A stretch of DNA of 64,000 nucleotides from Nocardia abscessus (GCF_015477775.1 NZ_JADLQO010000006.1:124001-188000); one strand, 5' to 3'; counted from the first letter of the stretch, positions 1 to 9,086 are shown. The notes: generated by a model from the letters alone, not told the origin. Made by a program: numbers and translations.

Positions 1-41
1 CCACGCAGGGCACCGCTCAGGCGAGGAGGGAGACACCGTGA
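1..41 (+). CDS. Possible 3' end of chsH2 (partial)
   Basis: The first 41 bases have one frame that ends in TGA at 39-41 and overlaps the GTG start of the next gene as GTGA. This looks like the tail of an upstream gene in the same operon. In the mycobacterial order the gene before chsH1 is chsH2 (DUF35 plus MaoC domains), so that identity is inferred from context only; the dozen visible residues carry no motif. Confidence 0.35.
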   Translation, partial: TQGTAQARRETP

Positions 42-457
42 GCGCCACCGTGCAACCGGAGTCCGTGCGGGTCGGCACGGCGCTGCCGGAGTTGGTGATC
101 GACGCCGATCCCACGTTCGTGATCAGCACCGCGCTGGCCACCCGGGATTTCCAGGACGTGCACCACGACCGGGACAAGGCCGTCGCGCGCGGGTCGAAGG
201 ACATCTTCGTCAACATCCTCACCGACACCGGCCTGGTGCAGCGCTTCGTCACCGACTGGGCGGGCCCGCGCGCCATCGTCAAGTCGATCGCATTGCGCTT
301 GGGCGTGCCGCTGTACGCGGGGGACACGCTGACGCTGACCGGCACGGTGACCGCGCTGGAAGGTGACGACATACACATCGACGTGATCGGCAAGGACAGC
401 TTGGGCGACCACATCACGGCCACGGCCGTCATCGCGTTGCGGAGCGCCGATGACTGA
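38..457 (+). CDS. chsH1: MaoC-like hydratase subunit ChsH1 (Rv3541c-like)
   Basis: A 139-residue single hot-dog (MaoC-like) protein. The central stretch with FQDVHHDRDKA fits the small, non-catalytic-type MaoC subunit. In mycobacteria ChsH1 pairs with ChsH2 to hydrate 3-oxo-4,17-pregnadiene-20-carboxyl-CoA, the last enoyl-CoA of cholesterol side-chain degradation. The GTG start at 38 has a strong ribosome site (GAGGAGGG, 23-30). The end overlaps the next gene by 8 bases, as expected for subunits made together with the Ltp2 aldolase. The family match and the gene pair are visible; the substrate is inferred from synteny. Confidence 0.85.
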   Translation: MSATVQPESVRVGTALPELVIDADPTFVISTALATRDFQDVHHDRDKAVARGSKDIFVNILTDTGLVQRFVTDWAGPRAIVKSIALRLGVPLYAGDTLTLTGTVTALEGDDIHIDVIGKDSLGDHITATAVIALRSADD

Positions 458-1628
458 GCAGAAATTGTCCGGCCGCGCGGCCGTTGTCGGCATCGGCGCC
501 ACCGACTTCTCCAAGGACTCCGGCCGCAGCGAACTGCGGCTGGCCGCGGAGGCGGTCACCGCCGCGCTGGCCGACGCGGGCCTGACACCCGCCGACGTGG
601 ACGGCCTGACCACGTTCACCATGGACACCAACACGCAGGCCGCCGTGGCCAGGGCGGTCGGCATTCCGCAGCTGAAGTTCTTCAGCCACATCGGCTACGG
701 CGGCGGCGCGGCCTGCGCCACCATCCAGCAGGCCGCCATGGCGGTGGCCACCGGAATCGCCGACGTCGTCGTGGCCTATCGCGCGTTCAACGAGCGGTCG
801 GTGTCGCGGTTCGGGCAGTTCTCCACCGCACTGGCCACCGCGCCCACCTCCTCGGGCATCGACGCGGGCTGGTCCTACCCGCAGGGGCTGGGTACACCGG
901 CCGCGCAGGTGGCGATGGTCGCCCGGCGCTACATGCACGTCTACGGCGCTACCAGCGAAGACTTCGGCCGGGTGGCCGTGGCCGATCGCAAGCACGCCGC
1001 GGTGAATCCGGCGGCGTTCTTCTACGGCAAGCCGATCACCCTGGCCGACCACCAGAACTCCCGCTGGATCGCCGAGCCGCTGCACCTGCTGGACTGCTGC
1101 CAGGAGTCCGACGGCGGCGTCGCGATCGTGGTCACCAGCGTCGAACGGGCCCGCGACCTGCCGCAGCGGCCCGCGGTCATCGCCGCGGCCGCCCAGGGGT
1201 CCGGCGCCGACCAGTACGTGATGACCAGCTACTACCGCGACGCCATGACCGGCCTCCCGGAGATGGGCCTGGTCGGCGATCAGCTGTGGGCGCAGAGCGG
1301 ATTGCGTCCGCGGGACATGCAGGCCGCCATCCTCTACGACCACTTCACCCCGTTCGTCCTCATGCAACTGGAGGAGCTCGGCTTCTGCGGCCGGGGCGAG
1401 GCGAAGGACTTCATCGCCGACGGGGCGATCGAGGTCGGGGGCCGCCTGCCGCTGAACACCCATGGCGGCCAGCTCGGCGAGGCGTACATCCACGGGATGA
1501 ACGGCATCGCCGAAGCCGTGCGCCAGATTCGCGGCACCTCGGTCAACCCGGTACCCGACACGACCAACGTCCTGGTCACGGCAGGCACCGGCGTCCCGAC
1601 CTCCGGGCTCGTTCTCACCACCGGCTGA
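450..1628 (+). CDS. ltp2: Steroid side-chain retro-aldolase Ltp2 (thiolase fold)
   Basis: A 392-residue SCP-x/thiolase-like protein without a classical thiolase cysteine. It ends with the conserved NTHGGQLGEAY block and a GTGVPTSG C-terminal loop. The length equals the family norm. Ltp2 cleaves the 17-hydroxy-20-carboxyl-CoA intermediate into androst-4-ene-3,17-dione and propionyl-CoA, and works bound to the DUF35 domain of ChsH2. The ATG at 450 lies inside the 3' end of chsH1, so the two are translationally coupled. The assignment rests on sequence character plus the chsH2-chsH1-ltp2 order. Confidence 0.88.
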   Translation: MTEQKLSGRAAVVGIGATDFSKDSGRSELRLAAEAVTAALADAGLTPADVDGLTTFTMDTNTQAAVARAVGIPQLKFFSHIGYGGGAACATIQQAAMAVATGIADVVVAYRAFNERSVSRFGQFSTALATAPTSSGIDAGWSYPQGLGTPAAQVAMVARRYMHVYGATSEDFGRVAVADRKHAAVNPAAFFYGKPITLADHQNSRWIAEPLHLLDCCQESDGGVAIVVTSVERARDLPQRPAVIAAAAQGSGADQYVMTSYYRDAMTGLPEMGLVGDQLWAQSGLRPRDMQAAILYDHFTPFVLMQLEELGFCGRGEAKDFIADGAIEVGGRLPLNTHGGQLGEAYIHGMNGIAEAVRQIRGTSVNPVPDTTNVLVTAGTGVPTSGLVLTTG

Positions 1629-1659
1629 GTCGCGTCGGGGCGACGGGCGGGCGCGTAGG

Positions 1660-2106
1660 TTGGTTGCGGTGGTGGCCCGGCATCTGGTGGACGTGCACGT
1701 GCTGTTGTTGCGCGGCGAGGAGTTGTTGCTGAGCAGGCGGCGCAGTGCGGACGAGTTCGACGGGTTGTGGCACCTGCCGGCCGGGAAGCTGGAGGTAGGG
1801 GAGTCGGCGCTGGCCGCGGTGGTCCGCGAGGCGTGCGAAGAGGTCGGAGTGGTGATCGACCCGGCGGATCTGCGGCATGTCCACACCGCGCACGTCGTCG
1901 ATTCCGGGCGGGAGGCTCGGGTCGGGTTGTTCTTCGAGACTCGCCGTTGGTCGGGCGAACCGGTCAACCGCGAGCCCGACAAGTCTTACGAGCTGCGGTG
2001 GTTTCCGCTCCTGAACCTGCCGGAAACGCTCATTCCTTACCCGGCCGCGGGCATCCGTGGCTACCGCACCGGAGCGACCTACAGTCAGCGGGGCTGGCCG
2101 GACTGA
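1660..2106 (+). CDS. Nudix hydrolase
   Basis: A 148-residue protein with a complete Nudix box: GKLEVGE, seven residues, then REACEEVG. This matches GX5EX7REUXEEXGU, so the Mg2+-binding glutamates are intact. Substrate unknown; a strand and helix before the box and about 75 residues after it suit a small nucleoside-diphosphate-X pyrophosphatase. The longest frame starts at TTG 1660, but GTG at 1669 or 1672 would also work. It follows ltp2 by 31 bases without overlap and is probably not part of steroid catabolism. Confidence 0.85.
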   Translation: MVAVVARHLVDVHVLLLRGEELLLSRRRSADEFDGLWHLPAGKLEVGESALAAVVREACEEVGVVIDPADLRHVHTAHVVDSGREARVGLFFETRRWSGEPVNREPDKSYELRWFPLLNLPETLIPYPAAGIRGYRTGATYSQRGWPD

Positions 2107-2119
2107 GTGGCGGCATCGG

Positions 2120-2698
2120 TCAGGCGCCCAGGTGGGGACCGAGCAGCCGGGCGAGTTGCCGCACGCTCTCCGAGGTGTTCGGGCGCAAGGCCGTGCGGTT
2201 GCCCGCGAAGCGGTCGAACACCGCGCCCTCGACCACGGCGACGAAGTCGTCGGCCCTGGCGCCGGGGTCGGTAGCGCCCATGGCCTGGAACAGTTCCCGG
2301 GCGCGTTCGGTGGAGAACAGGCTGTGCGCGAGTCGGGGACGCAGGTCGTGATCGTCCAGTAGGTCCAGCAGTAGGGCGTGGCGGGCGATCAGGTGGGCGC
2401 GCCGCTCGGCCAGCAGCCGGTCGAGCCAGGCGGCGATGGCCTCCGCGACCGCCCCGGGCGTCGCGGCGCCGGTCGGCGCCAGCGCGGCGGCGGCGAAATC
2501 GTCGCGCGAGCGGGTGGTGATCCGGTCCACGATGGCCTCGATCAGGGCGCGTTTGGTGCGGAAATAGTAAGAGGCCGACCCGCCGGGCAGGCCGAGCTCG
2601 GCGTCCAGCGCTCGGTGCGTGAGCGCCCGCAGGCCCCGCGTCGCGATCAGTTCGATGGCCGTGTCGACGAGGAGCACACGCCGGTCGCCTGTGGACAT
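2120..2698 (-). CDS. TetR family transcriptional regulator
   Basis: A 192-residue TetR-type repressor. The N-terminal helix-turn-helix has the usual order RVLLVDTAIELIATRG, then LTHRALDAELGLP and ASYYFRTKRALIEAI, where the YYF-type recognition helix and following lysine are conserved. The C-terminal ligand domain is not diagnostic. The frame stays open far upstream, but the ATG at 2698 places the HTH at the normal distance from the N-terminus. It diverges from zapE, with a perfect palindrome (2731-2748) between them, so it probably represses itself and perhaps zapE. Ligand unknown. Confidence 0.85.
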   Translation of the reverse strand: MSTGDRRVLLVDTAIELIATRGLRALTHRALDAELGLPGGSASYYFRTKRALIEAIVDRITTRSRDDFAAAALAPTGAATPGAVAEAIAAWLDRLLAERRAHLIARHALLLDLLDDHDLRPRLAHSLFSTERARELFQAMGATDPGARADDFVAVVEGAVFDRFAGNRTALRPNTSESVRQLARLLGPHLGA

Positions 2699-2730
2699 GA
2701 TCACCCTTCCTGGCCGCCGCGCGGTCCCGT

Positions 2731-2748
2731 CCTCTACAAATGTAGAGG
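2731..2748. promoter_or_regulatory. TetR-type operator palindrome
   Basis: Perfect inverted repeat CCTCTACA-AA-TGTAGAGG with 8-base arms and a 2-base centre. It lies between the start of the TetR gene and zapE, 13 bases before the zapE start. Symmetry and position suggest the binding site of the adjacent TetR protein; it is close enough to the zapE start to affect that gene too. Confidence 0.7.
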
Positions 2749-2761
2749 ACGAGGAGGTGTC

Positions 2762-3775
2762 ATGGAACCCGATGTCATCCAGTGGGATTCCGGCCAGCAG
2801 TTGGCGGCGGCGCGGTTGCGGGAGTTGGTCGACCGCCGCGGCAGGCTGGTGCGGCGTCATCGTGGCATCTACCTCTACGGCAGGCCGGGGCGCGGCAAGA
2901 CCATGCTGATGAACCGGTTCTTCGCGGAGGTGGCCTCGCCACACAAGCGGCGCTATCACTTCCACCGGTTCTTCGCCGGTCTGCACGCCGCGGCGCACGC
3001 GTCCGGCTCGATCGACGCCGCCGTGGACGCGCTGCTCGGCGACGCCCGGCTGGTCTGCTTCGACGAGTTCCACGTGCACGACATCGGCGACGCGATGCTG
3101 ATGGCGCGACTGCTCGACGCCCTGTTCGCCCGCCGCATCGTGCTGGTGGTGACCTCGAACTACCCGCCGGCCGAGCTGCTGCCGAATCCGCTGTTCCACG
3201 ACCGGTTCGTGCCGACGATCGAGCGCATCCTCGCGCGCATGGACGTGGTGGCGGTGGACGGCGCGATCGACTATCGCGGCCTCGGTTCTCGCGGTCCCCG
3301 CACCGGATTCGCGGCTGGGCGATACGTCGTGGCGCCACGGTGGTACAGGCCGTGGATTTCGACCGCGGGCGCGTGGAATACCGATGCGGCACAAGGGGAG
3401 AACGGATCAGCCGTCGAGATATCCGTCGGCGCTCGAAGATTGCACGCCATTGCGGCGGACGACGATACGCTGGTCATCGACTTCGCGGCATTGTGCGGAG
3501 TCCCAACCTCCGCGGCGGATTATGTTGCACTGGCCCAACGATTTCGCCGTTGGGAAATCCGGGATGTACCGCTGCTGTGCGAAGTTCCGCCCGACTGGGC
3601 GATGCGTTTCGTGAACGTGGTCGATGTTCTCTATGACGCCGATCGGGAACTCACCGTCGTCGCGTCTTCGGTGCTCGGCGAGCTGGCGTGGGGCGTCCGG
3701 GAGGTGCCGGATATCTCACGTTTGACGAGCCGACTTTGTGAATTGTCCCAATCCTCGCCCGAAATCACCCGGTAG
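2762..3775 (+). CDS. zapE: ZapE / AFG1-like ATPase
   Basis: A 337-residue AFG1-like P-loop ATPase. The Walker A is GRPGRGKT and the Walker B is LVCFDEFHV, followed by the family signature HDIGDAMLMARLL and TSNYPP. ZapE is described as a division-associated ATPase that acts at the Z-ring; the yeast relative AFG1 helps mitochondrial protein turnover. The ATG at 2762 follows a strong ribosome site (GAGGAGGTG, 2751-2759). The C-terminal third is less conserved but ends normally. Sharing an operator region with a TetR repressor is unusual for this gene. Confidence 0.85.
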   Translation: MEPDVIQWDSGQQLAAARLRELVDRRGRLVRRHRGIYLYGRPGRGKTMLMNRFFAEVASPHKRRYHFHRFFAGLHAAAHASGSIDAAVDALLGDARLVCFDEFHVHDIGDAMLMARLLDALFARRIVLVVTSNYPPAELLPNPLFHDRFVPTIERILARMDVVAVDGAIDYRGLGSRGPRTGFAAGRYVVAPRWYRPWISTAGAWNTDAAQGENGSAVEISVGARRLHAIAADDDTLVIDFAALCGVPTSAADYVALAQRFRRWEIRDVPLLCEVPPDWAMRFVNVVDVLYDADRELTVVASSVLGELAWGVREVPDISRLTSRLCELSQSSPEITR

Positions 3776-3923
3776 TCGCGGCCGCGACGGCCGCCTGTCG
3801 GCTCCCCGGCACAGTCGCAGTTTAAGAGGAGGGACTCCGAAGTATTCCATTCCATCCCGAGCGGACCACCCGGCATGTAACTATGTGGCTGTTTTGTGCA
3901 GTACTCAGATTTGGTGGTACGCA

Positions 3924-4871
3924 GTGGCCCGGGCGCGAGCGCCGATATCGCGCGTGATCGTGCTGATCACGCTGCTGGCTTTTGCCGCCATCGCCCTGCA
4001 CGGATACATCCCAGGAATTACCGAAACCGAGCCGCGCAGGCATGCTCCGTCCGCGTTGTCGGTCGCGCTCATGCCGGTCCTGCTGGCGGTGTCGATCGTG
4101 ATCCTGCTGGCCGGCGTGATCGCGAGCCAGCACCGGTTGCCGCTGGCCATGCCAGAACCGGAACGCGAGGACGAGCGCAGGCAGTGGCGGCTCGGGCGAG
4201 CCGGTCTGGCGGTGCTCGGCGCGCTCGCACTGCTCGCGTTGCTGCTCGCGGCGGCGTCGGCGATCTACTTCATCGGCGCGAGCGGGCCGAGCGAACCGGC
4301 CCGCCCGGCGGCGCCCGCCACCACCACGGGCGCCGCGCCGGAGCCGGGGACCGCGCCGCCCGCCGAATACGACCCCTCATCCACGCAGCTCACCGGGACG
4401 GCGCTGGTCCTGGCCGGAATCGCGGCCGTCGGCCTGCTGACGGTGGCGATGAGCGGATTGGTCGTGGTCGCGGTGTCCTCCCGGCGCAAGCCGGTGCCCG
4501 CCCCGTCGCCCGCGGCCGCGGCGGCACCCACCGTGGCCGACTCGCTGGCACGCGCGGCCGAGATGGGGCTGGCCGCGATGAACGCGCCCGGACAGGACCC
4601 GCGCACCGCGATCATCGCGTGCTACGTCGCGATGGAGCGCGGCCTCGCCTCCGACCGCTCCGCCGCCCCGCTCATCTCGGACACCCCGATGGAAGTGCTG
4701 GCCCGCGCGTTCGAACGCGGCGCGCTGCACGACGCGTCCGCCCGCGAGCTGGTCGCCCTGTTCGAGGAGGCCAGGTTCAGCCCGCACGCCATGCTCGAGT
4801 GGCAGCGCATGCGGGCCGAGCAACTGCTGCGCATCGTGCTCGCCGACCTGCAAGGGGAGGTGCCCGCATGA
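3924..4871 (+). CDS. DUF4129-type membrane protein
   Basis: About 315 residues with three hydrophobic segments: one at the N-terminus (RVIVLITLLAFAAIAL), a pair in the middle, and one at about residues 155-180. A Pro/Ala-rich linker separates these, and a C-terminal cytoplasmic domain follows (helical, ending EARFSPHAMLEWQRMRAEQ) that is typical of DUF4129. It opens a membrane gene set with MoxR and DUF58 proteins. GTG 3924 was chosen because the first membrane helix follows directly; GTG 3885 or a start near 3738 are possible but add an implausible basic leader. Confidence 0.7.
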   Translation: MARARAPISRVIVLITLLAFAAIALHGYIPGITETEPRRHAPSALSVALMPVLLAVSIVILLAGVIASQHRLPLAMPEPEREDERRQWRLGRAGLAVLGALALLALLLAAASAIYFIGASGPSEPARPAAPATTTGAAPEPGTAPPAEYDPSSTQLTGTALVLAGIAAVGLLTVAMSGLVVVAVSSRRKPVPAPSPAAAAAPTVADSLARAAEMGLAAMNAPGQDPRTAIIACYVAMERGLASDRSAAPLISDTPMEVLARAFERGALHDASARELVALFEEARFSPHAMLEWQRMRAEQLLRIVLADLQGEVPA

Positions 4872-4896
4872 CGGGCCGGGCGAGAAAGGACACGGC

Positions 4897-5394
4897 GTGA
4901 ACCGGATGGGGGTGGTGATCACCTGCGTGATCGTCGTCGGGGTGATCGAGCTGGTGGCCGTCGAACGCGCTCGCGGGTTGCTGCTGGTCGTCGCCGGGAT
5001 CCCGGTGGCGCTGGCGCTGGGCTGGCTGATCTGGTCGCTGCTCGAGCGCGCCGAGGCCAGGGGCGAGGATCGGATCGACGATATGGAGAACGGCCCCGCG
5101 GAGATGCTGCAGCGCTGGCACGCCAGGGCGCAGATGCTCGCCGACCGCGCGGACGGTACACGTGCCGATTGGGACCGGCACTTGCGTCCACTGCTGGCCA
5201 AGGAGTTCGAGTTGTCCAGCGGCCAGCGGGTGGCGAAGAACCGCAGAGCGGTCGAGACGGCGGGTATCCACCAATTCGGGCCGGAACTGTGGCGGTGGGT
5301 GGATCCGGCCAATTCGGCCCTTCGAGATCAGACCAGCAGGGCACCGGGACGTGCGGCGCTGGACGAGATCCTGAGCCGCCTGCAGAGAATGTGA
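4897..5394 (+). CDS. Small membrane protein of the MoxR/DUF58 cluster
   Basis: A 165-residue protein with two N-terminal transmembrane helices (about residues 5-18 and 27-48) and a charged, probably cytoplasmic tail of about 115 residues. It has no recognised enzymatic motif. It lies 25 bases after the DUF4129 gene with GAGAAAGGA as ribosome site. The order large DUF4129 protein, small membrane protein, MoxR, DUF58, small membrane protein resembles the mycobacterial Rv3166c-Rv3162c (moxR3) block, which supports it as a real gene of unknown role. Confidence 0.72.
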   Translation: MNRMGVVITCVIVVGVIELVAVERARGLLLVVAGIPVALALGWLIWSLLERAEARGEDRIDDMENGPAEMLQRWHARAQMLADRADGTRADWDRHLRPLLAKEFELSSGQRVAKNRRAVETAGIHQFGPELWRWVDPANSALRDQTSRAPGRAALDEILSRLQRM

Positions 5395-5423
5395 AATGGG
5401 TTGAGGCAAGTGCGGGTACACAA

Positions 5424-6386
5424 ATGACCATGCCGATGGACGTGACCATCCAGCGCAGCGAGGCCGTGCTCCGGGAGTTGTCCCGGGTCGTGGTCGGCAA
5501 GCAGGACGAGTTGCAGTTGATCATGATCGCCGTGCTGTCCGGTGGGCACGTGCTGATCGAGGACTTACCCGGCCTCGGCAAGACGCTCATCGCGAGATCG
5601 TTCGCGGCCGCGCTCGGGCTGCAATTCACCCGCGTGCAGTTCACCCCCGACCTGCTGCCCGCGGACCTGCTGGGCTCGACGATCTACGACATGTCCTCCG
5701 GCCGGTTCACCTTCCGCAGGGGCCCGGTGTTCACGAACGTGCTGCTGGCCGACGAGGTGAACCGCACCCCGCCGAAGACGCAGGCCGCGCTGCTGGAGGC
5801 GATGGCCGAGGGACAGGTCAGCATCGACGGCGAGACGTTCCTGCTGCCGCAGCCGTTCGTCGTGCTGGCCACCGACAATCCGATCGAGTACGAGGGCACC
5901 TACCCGCTGCCGGAAGCCCAGCTGGACCGGTTCGCCATCCAGCTGCGGCTGGGATACCTGTCCGAGCAGGACGAAACCCAGATGATCCGGCGCAGGCTGG
6001 AGCGCGGCGCGCAGCAGCCGCAGGTCAACCAGGTCGTGGACGCGAACGGGCTACTGGAGATGCGGCAGTCCGTCGAATACGTGACCGTGCATCCCGACGT
6101 GGTCAGTTACGTGGTCGCCTTGGCCTCGGCGACCAGGGGACACCCGCAGGTCGAGGTCGGCGCGAGCCCGCGCGCGGAACTCGATCTGGTGCAGATGTCG
6201 CGGGCGCGGGCGCTGCTGCTCGGCCGCGATTACGTGATTCCCGAAGACGTCAAGGCGCTGGCGATCCCGGCCATGTCGCATCGGATCACGCTGCGGCCGG
6301 AGATGTGGGTGCGCCGCATCCGCGGCGAGGACGTGATCACCGAACTGCTGCGCCGTCTGCCGGTCCCGCGCGCCACCGTGACATGA
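5424..6386 (+). CDS. moxR3: MoxR family AAA+ ATPase
   Basis: A 320-residue MoxR ATPase. Walker A GLGKT sits in LIEDLPGLGKTLIA, Walker B is LLADEVNR, sensor 1 is VLATDNP, and the AAA-lid domain is C-terminal. MoxR proteins act as chaperone-like ATPases that mature or load partner complexes, usually with a DUF58/VWA protein. ATG 5424 is preferred; GTG 5391, which overlaps the previous stop as GTGA, is an alternative that adds 11 residues. The stop overlaps the DUF58 start (ATGA), so the pair is co-translated. The symbol follows the resemblance to the mycobacterial moxR3 locus and is tentative. Confidence 0.85.
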   Translation: MTMPMDVTIQRSEAVLRELSRVVVGKQDELQLIMIAVLSGGHVLIEDLPGLGKTLIARSFAAALGLQFTRVQFTPDLLPADLLGSTIYDMSSGRFTFRRGPVFTNVLLADEVNRTPPKTQAALLEAMAEGQVSIDGETFLLPQPFVVLATDNPIEYEGTYPLPEAQLDRFAIQLRLGYLSEQDETQMIRRRLERGAQQPQVNQVVDANGLLEMRQSVEYVTVHPDVVSYVVALASATRGHPQVEVGASPRAELDLVQMSRARALLLGRDYVIPEDVKALAIPAMSHRITLRPEMWVRRIRGEDVITELLRRLPVPRATVT

Positions 6387-7657
6387 GGCACCGCGACGCC
6401 AGCTCCGCGGTCGACGCCGAATTGCGTTGGCGGCCCGCCCCGCTGGTCTTCATGCTCGCGGGATGCGCCGCGGCGGCCCTGGTGCTCGCGGTGGTCCTCG
6501 GCAGGTGGCAGCTGATCGTGTTCGCCGCTCCGCTGCTCGGCGTGCTGGCCACCGCGCCCTGGCAGCAGTCCTCGACCAGGATCCAGGTCGACGGCGGCGG
6601 CATACTGCGCTGTTTCGAGACCGAGGAAGTGGTGCTCACCGTCGCCGCCTTCGTCGAGAAGGGGCACGCGCTGCTGCGCCTGAAACCGGAGAGCTCGACG
6701 GGGCTGGGGATCCAAGTCGAGGAGGCCAGCGATTCCGGTGTGGCGCCGGCGGGGTTGCGGCTCGCGCTCTCGGCGGGCCGGTGGGGGCGCTATCCGGTGT
6801 CGGTGCGGGTGTCGGCGCTGAGCCCGGCCGGGCTGGCGGTCGCCACCGCCGTGCTGCCCGCAGGCCAACTGTTCGTCTATCCGATCACCGATCCGCAGCG
6901 AATGCGCTTGCCGCGCACCGAACTGCCCGAGCGGCTCGGCACCCACCTGACCCGCAGGCACGGTCCCGGCGTCGAGTACGCGGACATCCGCGCCTACGCG
7001 CCCGGCGACCAGTTGCGGATCGTGAACTGGCCGGTGAGCGCGCGGCGCGGGCGGCTGTACGTCACCGAGCGGCTGACCAACCGCTCGGCGGACGTCGTGG
7101 TGCTGGTGGACACCTCGCAGCAGGCGCCGGGACCGGCCACCGATTCGCTGGAGCTGTCGGTGCGCGGCGCGGCGCAGGTCGTGCAGTCGACCTTGCAGGC
7201 GGGCGATCGGACCGCGGTGGTCTGCCTGGGCCAGGAGCCGCGCTGGCTGCGGCCGGACATCGGGCGCCGCCAGTTCTACCGCATCGTGGACACCGTGCTC
7301 GACGTCGGCGACGAGCACATCCCGACCACCGGCACCCTGGCCCCACACGCGGCCGTACCGCTCGGCGCGATCGTGGTGGCGTTCTCCACCCTGCTGGACA
7401 CCCAGTTCGCCCTCGCGCTGATCGATCTGCGCAAGCGCGGGCACGTGGTGGTCGTGGTGGACGTCCTGCGCGGGCCGCCGTTCCATGAGCACCTCGAGCC
7501 GACCCTGGCCAGGATGTGGCAGCTGGAGCGCGCGGCGATGTACCGGGACATGGGCACCGTCGGCGTCGACATCGTGGCGTGGCCGCAGGACGCGCGCCTC
7601 GACCAGATCATGCGGGCGCTCCCGGAGCACCGCAGGACGGTACGGGTGCGCCGATGA
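6383..7657 (+). CDS. DUF58 domain-containing protein
   Basis: A 424-residue protein with two adjacent N-terminal transmembrane helices (about residues 20-60), a beta-rich middle, and a DUF58 core beginning with the signature GVEYADIRAYAPGDQLRIVNW. After it comes a von Willebrand-like fold with VVVLVDTSQQ, a MIDAS-like motif. Such proteins are the standard partner of MoxR. ATG 6383 overlaps the moxR stop, and the gene end overlaps the next start (ATGA). Mycobacterial relatives have almost the same length. Confidence 0.85.
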   Translation: MRHRDASSAVDAELRWRPAPLVFMLAGCAAAALVLAVVLGRWQLIVFAAPLLGVLATAPWQQSSTRIQVDGGGILRCFETEEVVLTVAAFVEKGHALLRLKPESSTGLGIQVEEASDSGVAPAGLRLALSAGRWGRYPVSVRVSALSPAGLAVATAVLPAGQLFVYPITDPQRMRLPRTELPERLGTHLTRRHGPGVEYADIRAYAPGDQLRIVNWPVSARRGRLYVTERLTNRSADVVVLVDTSQQAPGPATDSLELSVRGAAQVVQSTLQAGDRTAVVCLGQEPRWLRPDIGRRQFYRIVDTVLDVGDEHIPTTGTLAPHAAVPLGAIVVAFSTLLDTQFALALIDLRKRGHVVVVVDVLRGPPFHEHLEPTLARMWQLERAAMYRDMGTVGVDIVAWPQDARLDQIMRALPEHRRTVRVRR

Positions 7658-8121
7658 CCAGATTCCTCGCCGTTCTCTCCGGGGTGCTGCTGGTGGCGTC
7701 GGTGGCGCTGCTGGAGCCGTGGAGCGGCCTTCCCGCTCTGCTGCTCGTCGCGCTCGGCTGGTGGTTCCGGCCGCTCGCGGTCTGTGCCGTGCTGCTCGCG
7801 CTCGGCGTGCTGGCGATCGCCGACGCCGGTGTGCTCGCCTCCGCCGCAACGGGACTGGTGGCGACGACCTTTCTGCTCAACGCAGCGACGGTGACCGCCC
7901 CGCACGGCGTCGTGCCGACGACGATCCCCTCGGTGGCCGGAGCGGTCGGCTTCGCGGCGGCCGCGGTCTGCGCGGCCCTCGTCCCCTTGCGCCTGGCCTG
8001 GGCCCCGCTGGCCGCACCGGTGCTGGTCGTCGTGCTGTACGCGCTGGTGATCCAAGGTGTCGCCGCACGCCGCGAGCGCGGCGACCGAGAACTTCCGGCC
8101 TCCCACGGAAACGGAATCTGA
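7654..8121 (+). CDS. Small polytopic membrane protein
   Basis: A 155-residue, very hydrophobic protein with four or five predicted helices (about residues 5-25, 28-45, 48-68, 80-100 and 105-130) and a short charged tail. It overlaps the DUF58 gene by ATGA and ends the operon. No conserved catalytic motif was seen. Its place as last gene of the MoxR/DUF58 set suggests a membrane component of the same complex. Confidence 0.7.
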   Translation: MTRFLAVLSGVLLVASVALLEPWSGLPALLLVALGWWFRPLAVCAVLLALGVLAIADAGVLASAATGLVATTFLLNAATVTAPHGVVPTTIPSVAGAVGFAAAAVCAALVPLRLAWAPLAAPVLVVVLYALVIQGVAARRERGDRELPASHGNGI

Positions 8122-8219
8122 CGCCCGCCGATCCGGGCAGCGCCACCGGCCGCGGTGTGGGCACGCCACCCGACAACTGTGCCGCCGTGGCGTGCCGTCG
8201 CGCGGCGTGAAACCACCGC

Positions 8220-9086
8220 TCAGGCGGGCCGGAAGCGCAGGGTGACGTCGTTGAGGACCGGTGCGTCGTCGCGTTCGACGACGGTCGCGACGATGGTCAA
8301 TTCGTCGTCCTGCCGCCAGATCCGGGTGCGGATCGTCTCGCCGGGGTAGAGCACGCCGGCGAAACGGGCTCGGAACCCGGTGACGCGGCTCGCGTCGGAG
8401 CCGAGCACGGTGTCGGTCGCGGTCTTGCACACGATGCCGTAGGTGCACAGCCCGTGCAGGATGGGCGCGGGAAATCCGGCGGCACGGGCGAATTCGGGGT
8501 CGGAGTGCAGCGGGTTGCGGTCTCCGGACAACCGGTAGAGCAGCGCCTGCTGCGGCAGCGTCGGCGTGGTGACGTCGAAGTCCGGTGCGCGGTCGGGCAA
8601 TTCGGACTTGTTGCTGGGGCCCCGCTCGCCGCCGAAGCCGCCCTCACCTTTGGCGAAGATCGAGGAGCGCTCGGTCCACAGCGGCGCCCCGTCGGAACCG
8701 GTGACCGTGTGCTCCTGCACGATGACCGCCGCCGATCCTTTGTCCCACACCTCGGCGATCCGGCTGGCTTTGGTCGCCTTGCCCGCGGCTGGGATCGGCC
8801 GGTGCACCTGGACCTCTTGATGACCGTGCACCACCTTCGCCAAGTCGATCTCGATGCCGGGAAAGCTCACCTTCGGCGGCTCGGTCTCGTGCACCGTCGC
8901 CGCCACCGTGGCGAAGCTCGGCAGCACCTGCGGTTGACGATCGTCGAGATAGCGCAGCTCGGCCGGGTCGGTCCAGCGCGTACCCGCGCCCAGGCCCAGC
9001 TGGTAGAGCTGCACGTCCGAGGGTGTCCAGGCGAACTCCCGGCTCGGCAGTTCCGCGCCGAGCGCGATCTTCGGGTCGATGGGCAT
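8220..9086 (-). CDS. chsH3: MaoC-like enoyl-CoA hydratase ChsH3 (Rv3538-like)
   Basis: A 288-residue double hot-dog protein. The C-terminal MaoC repeat carries the hydratase motif YRLSGDRNPLHSDPEFA, with the Asp/His pair, and the HGLCTYG turn. Its length and position beside kstD match mycobacterial Rv3538, reported as a hydratase for a cholesterol side-chain enoyl-CoA. The ATG at 9086 has the ribosome site AAGGAG on the minus strand. The 203 bases up to the kstD stop hold no clear gene or strong hairpin. The family is certain; the exact substrate is inferred from synteny. Confidence 0.83.
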   Translation of the reverse strand: MPIDPKIALGAELPSREFAWTPSDVQLYQLGLGAGTRWTDPAELRYLDDRQPQVLPSFATVAATVHETEPPKVSFPGIEIDLAKVVHGHQEVQVHRPIPAAGKATKASRIAEVWDKGSAAVIVQEHTVTGSDGAPLWTERSSIFAKGEGGFGGERGPSNKSELPDRAPDFDVTTPTLPQQALLYRLSGDRNPLHSDPEFARAAGFPAPILHGLCTYGIVCKTATDTVLGSDASRVTGFRARFAGVLYPGETIRTRIWRQDDELTIVATVVERDDAPVLNDVTLRFRPA

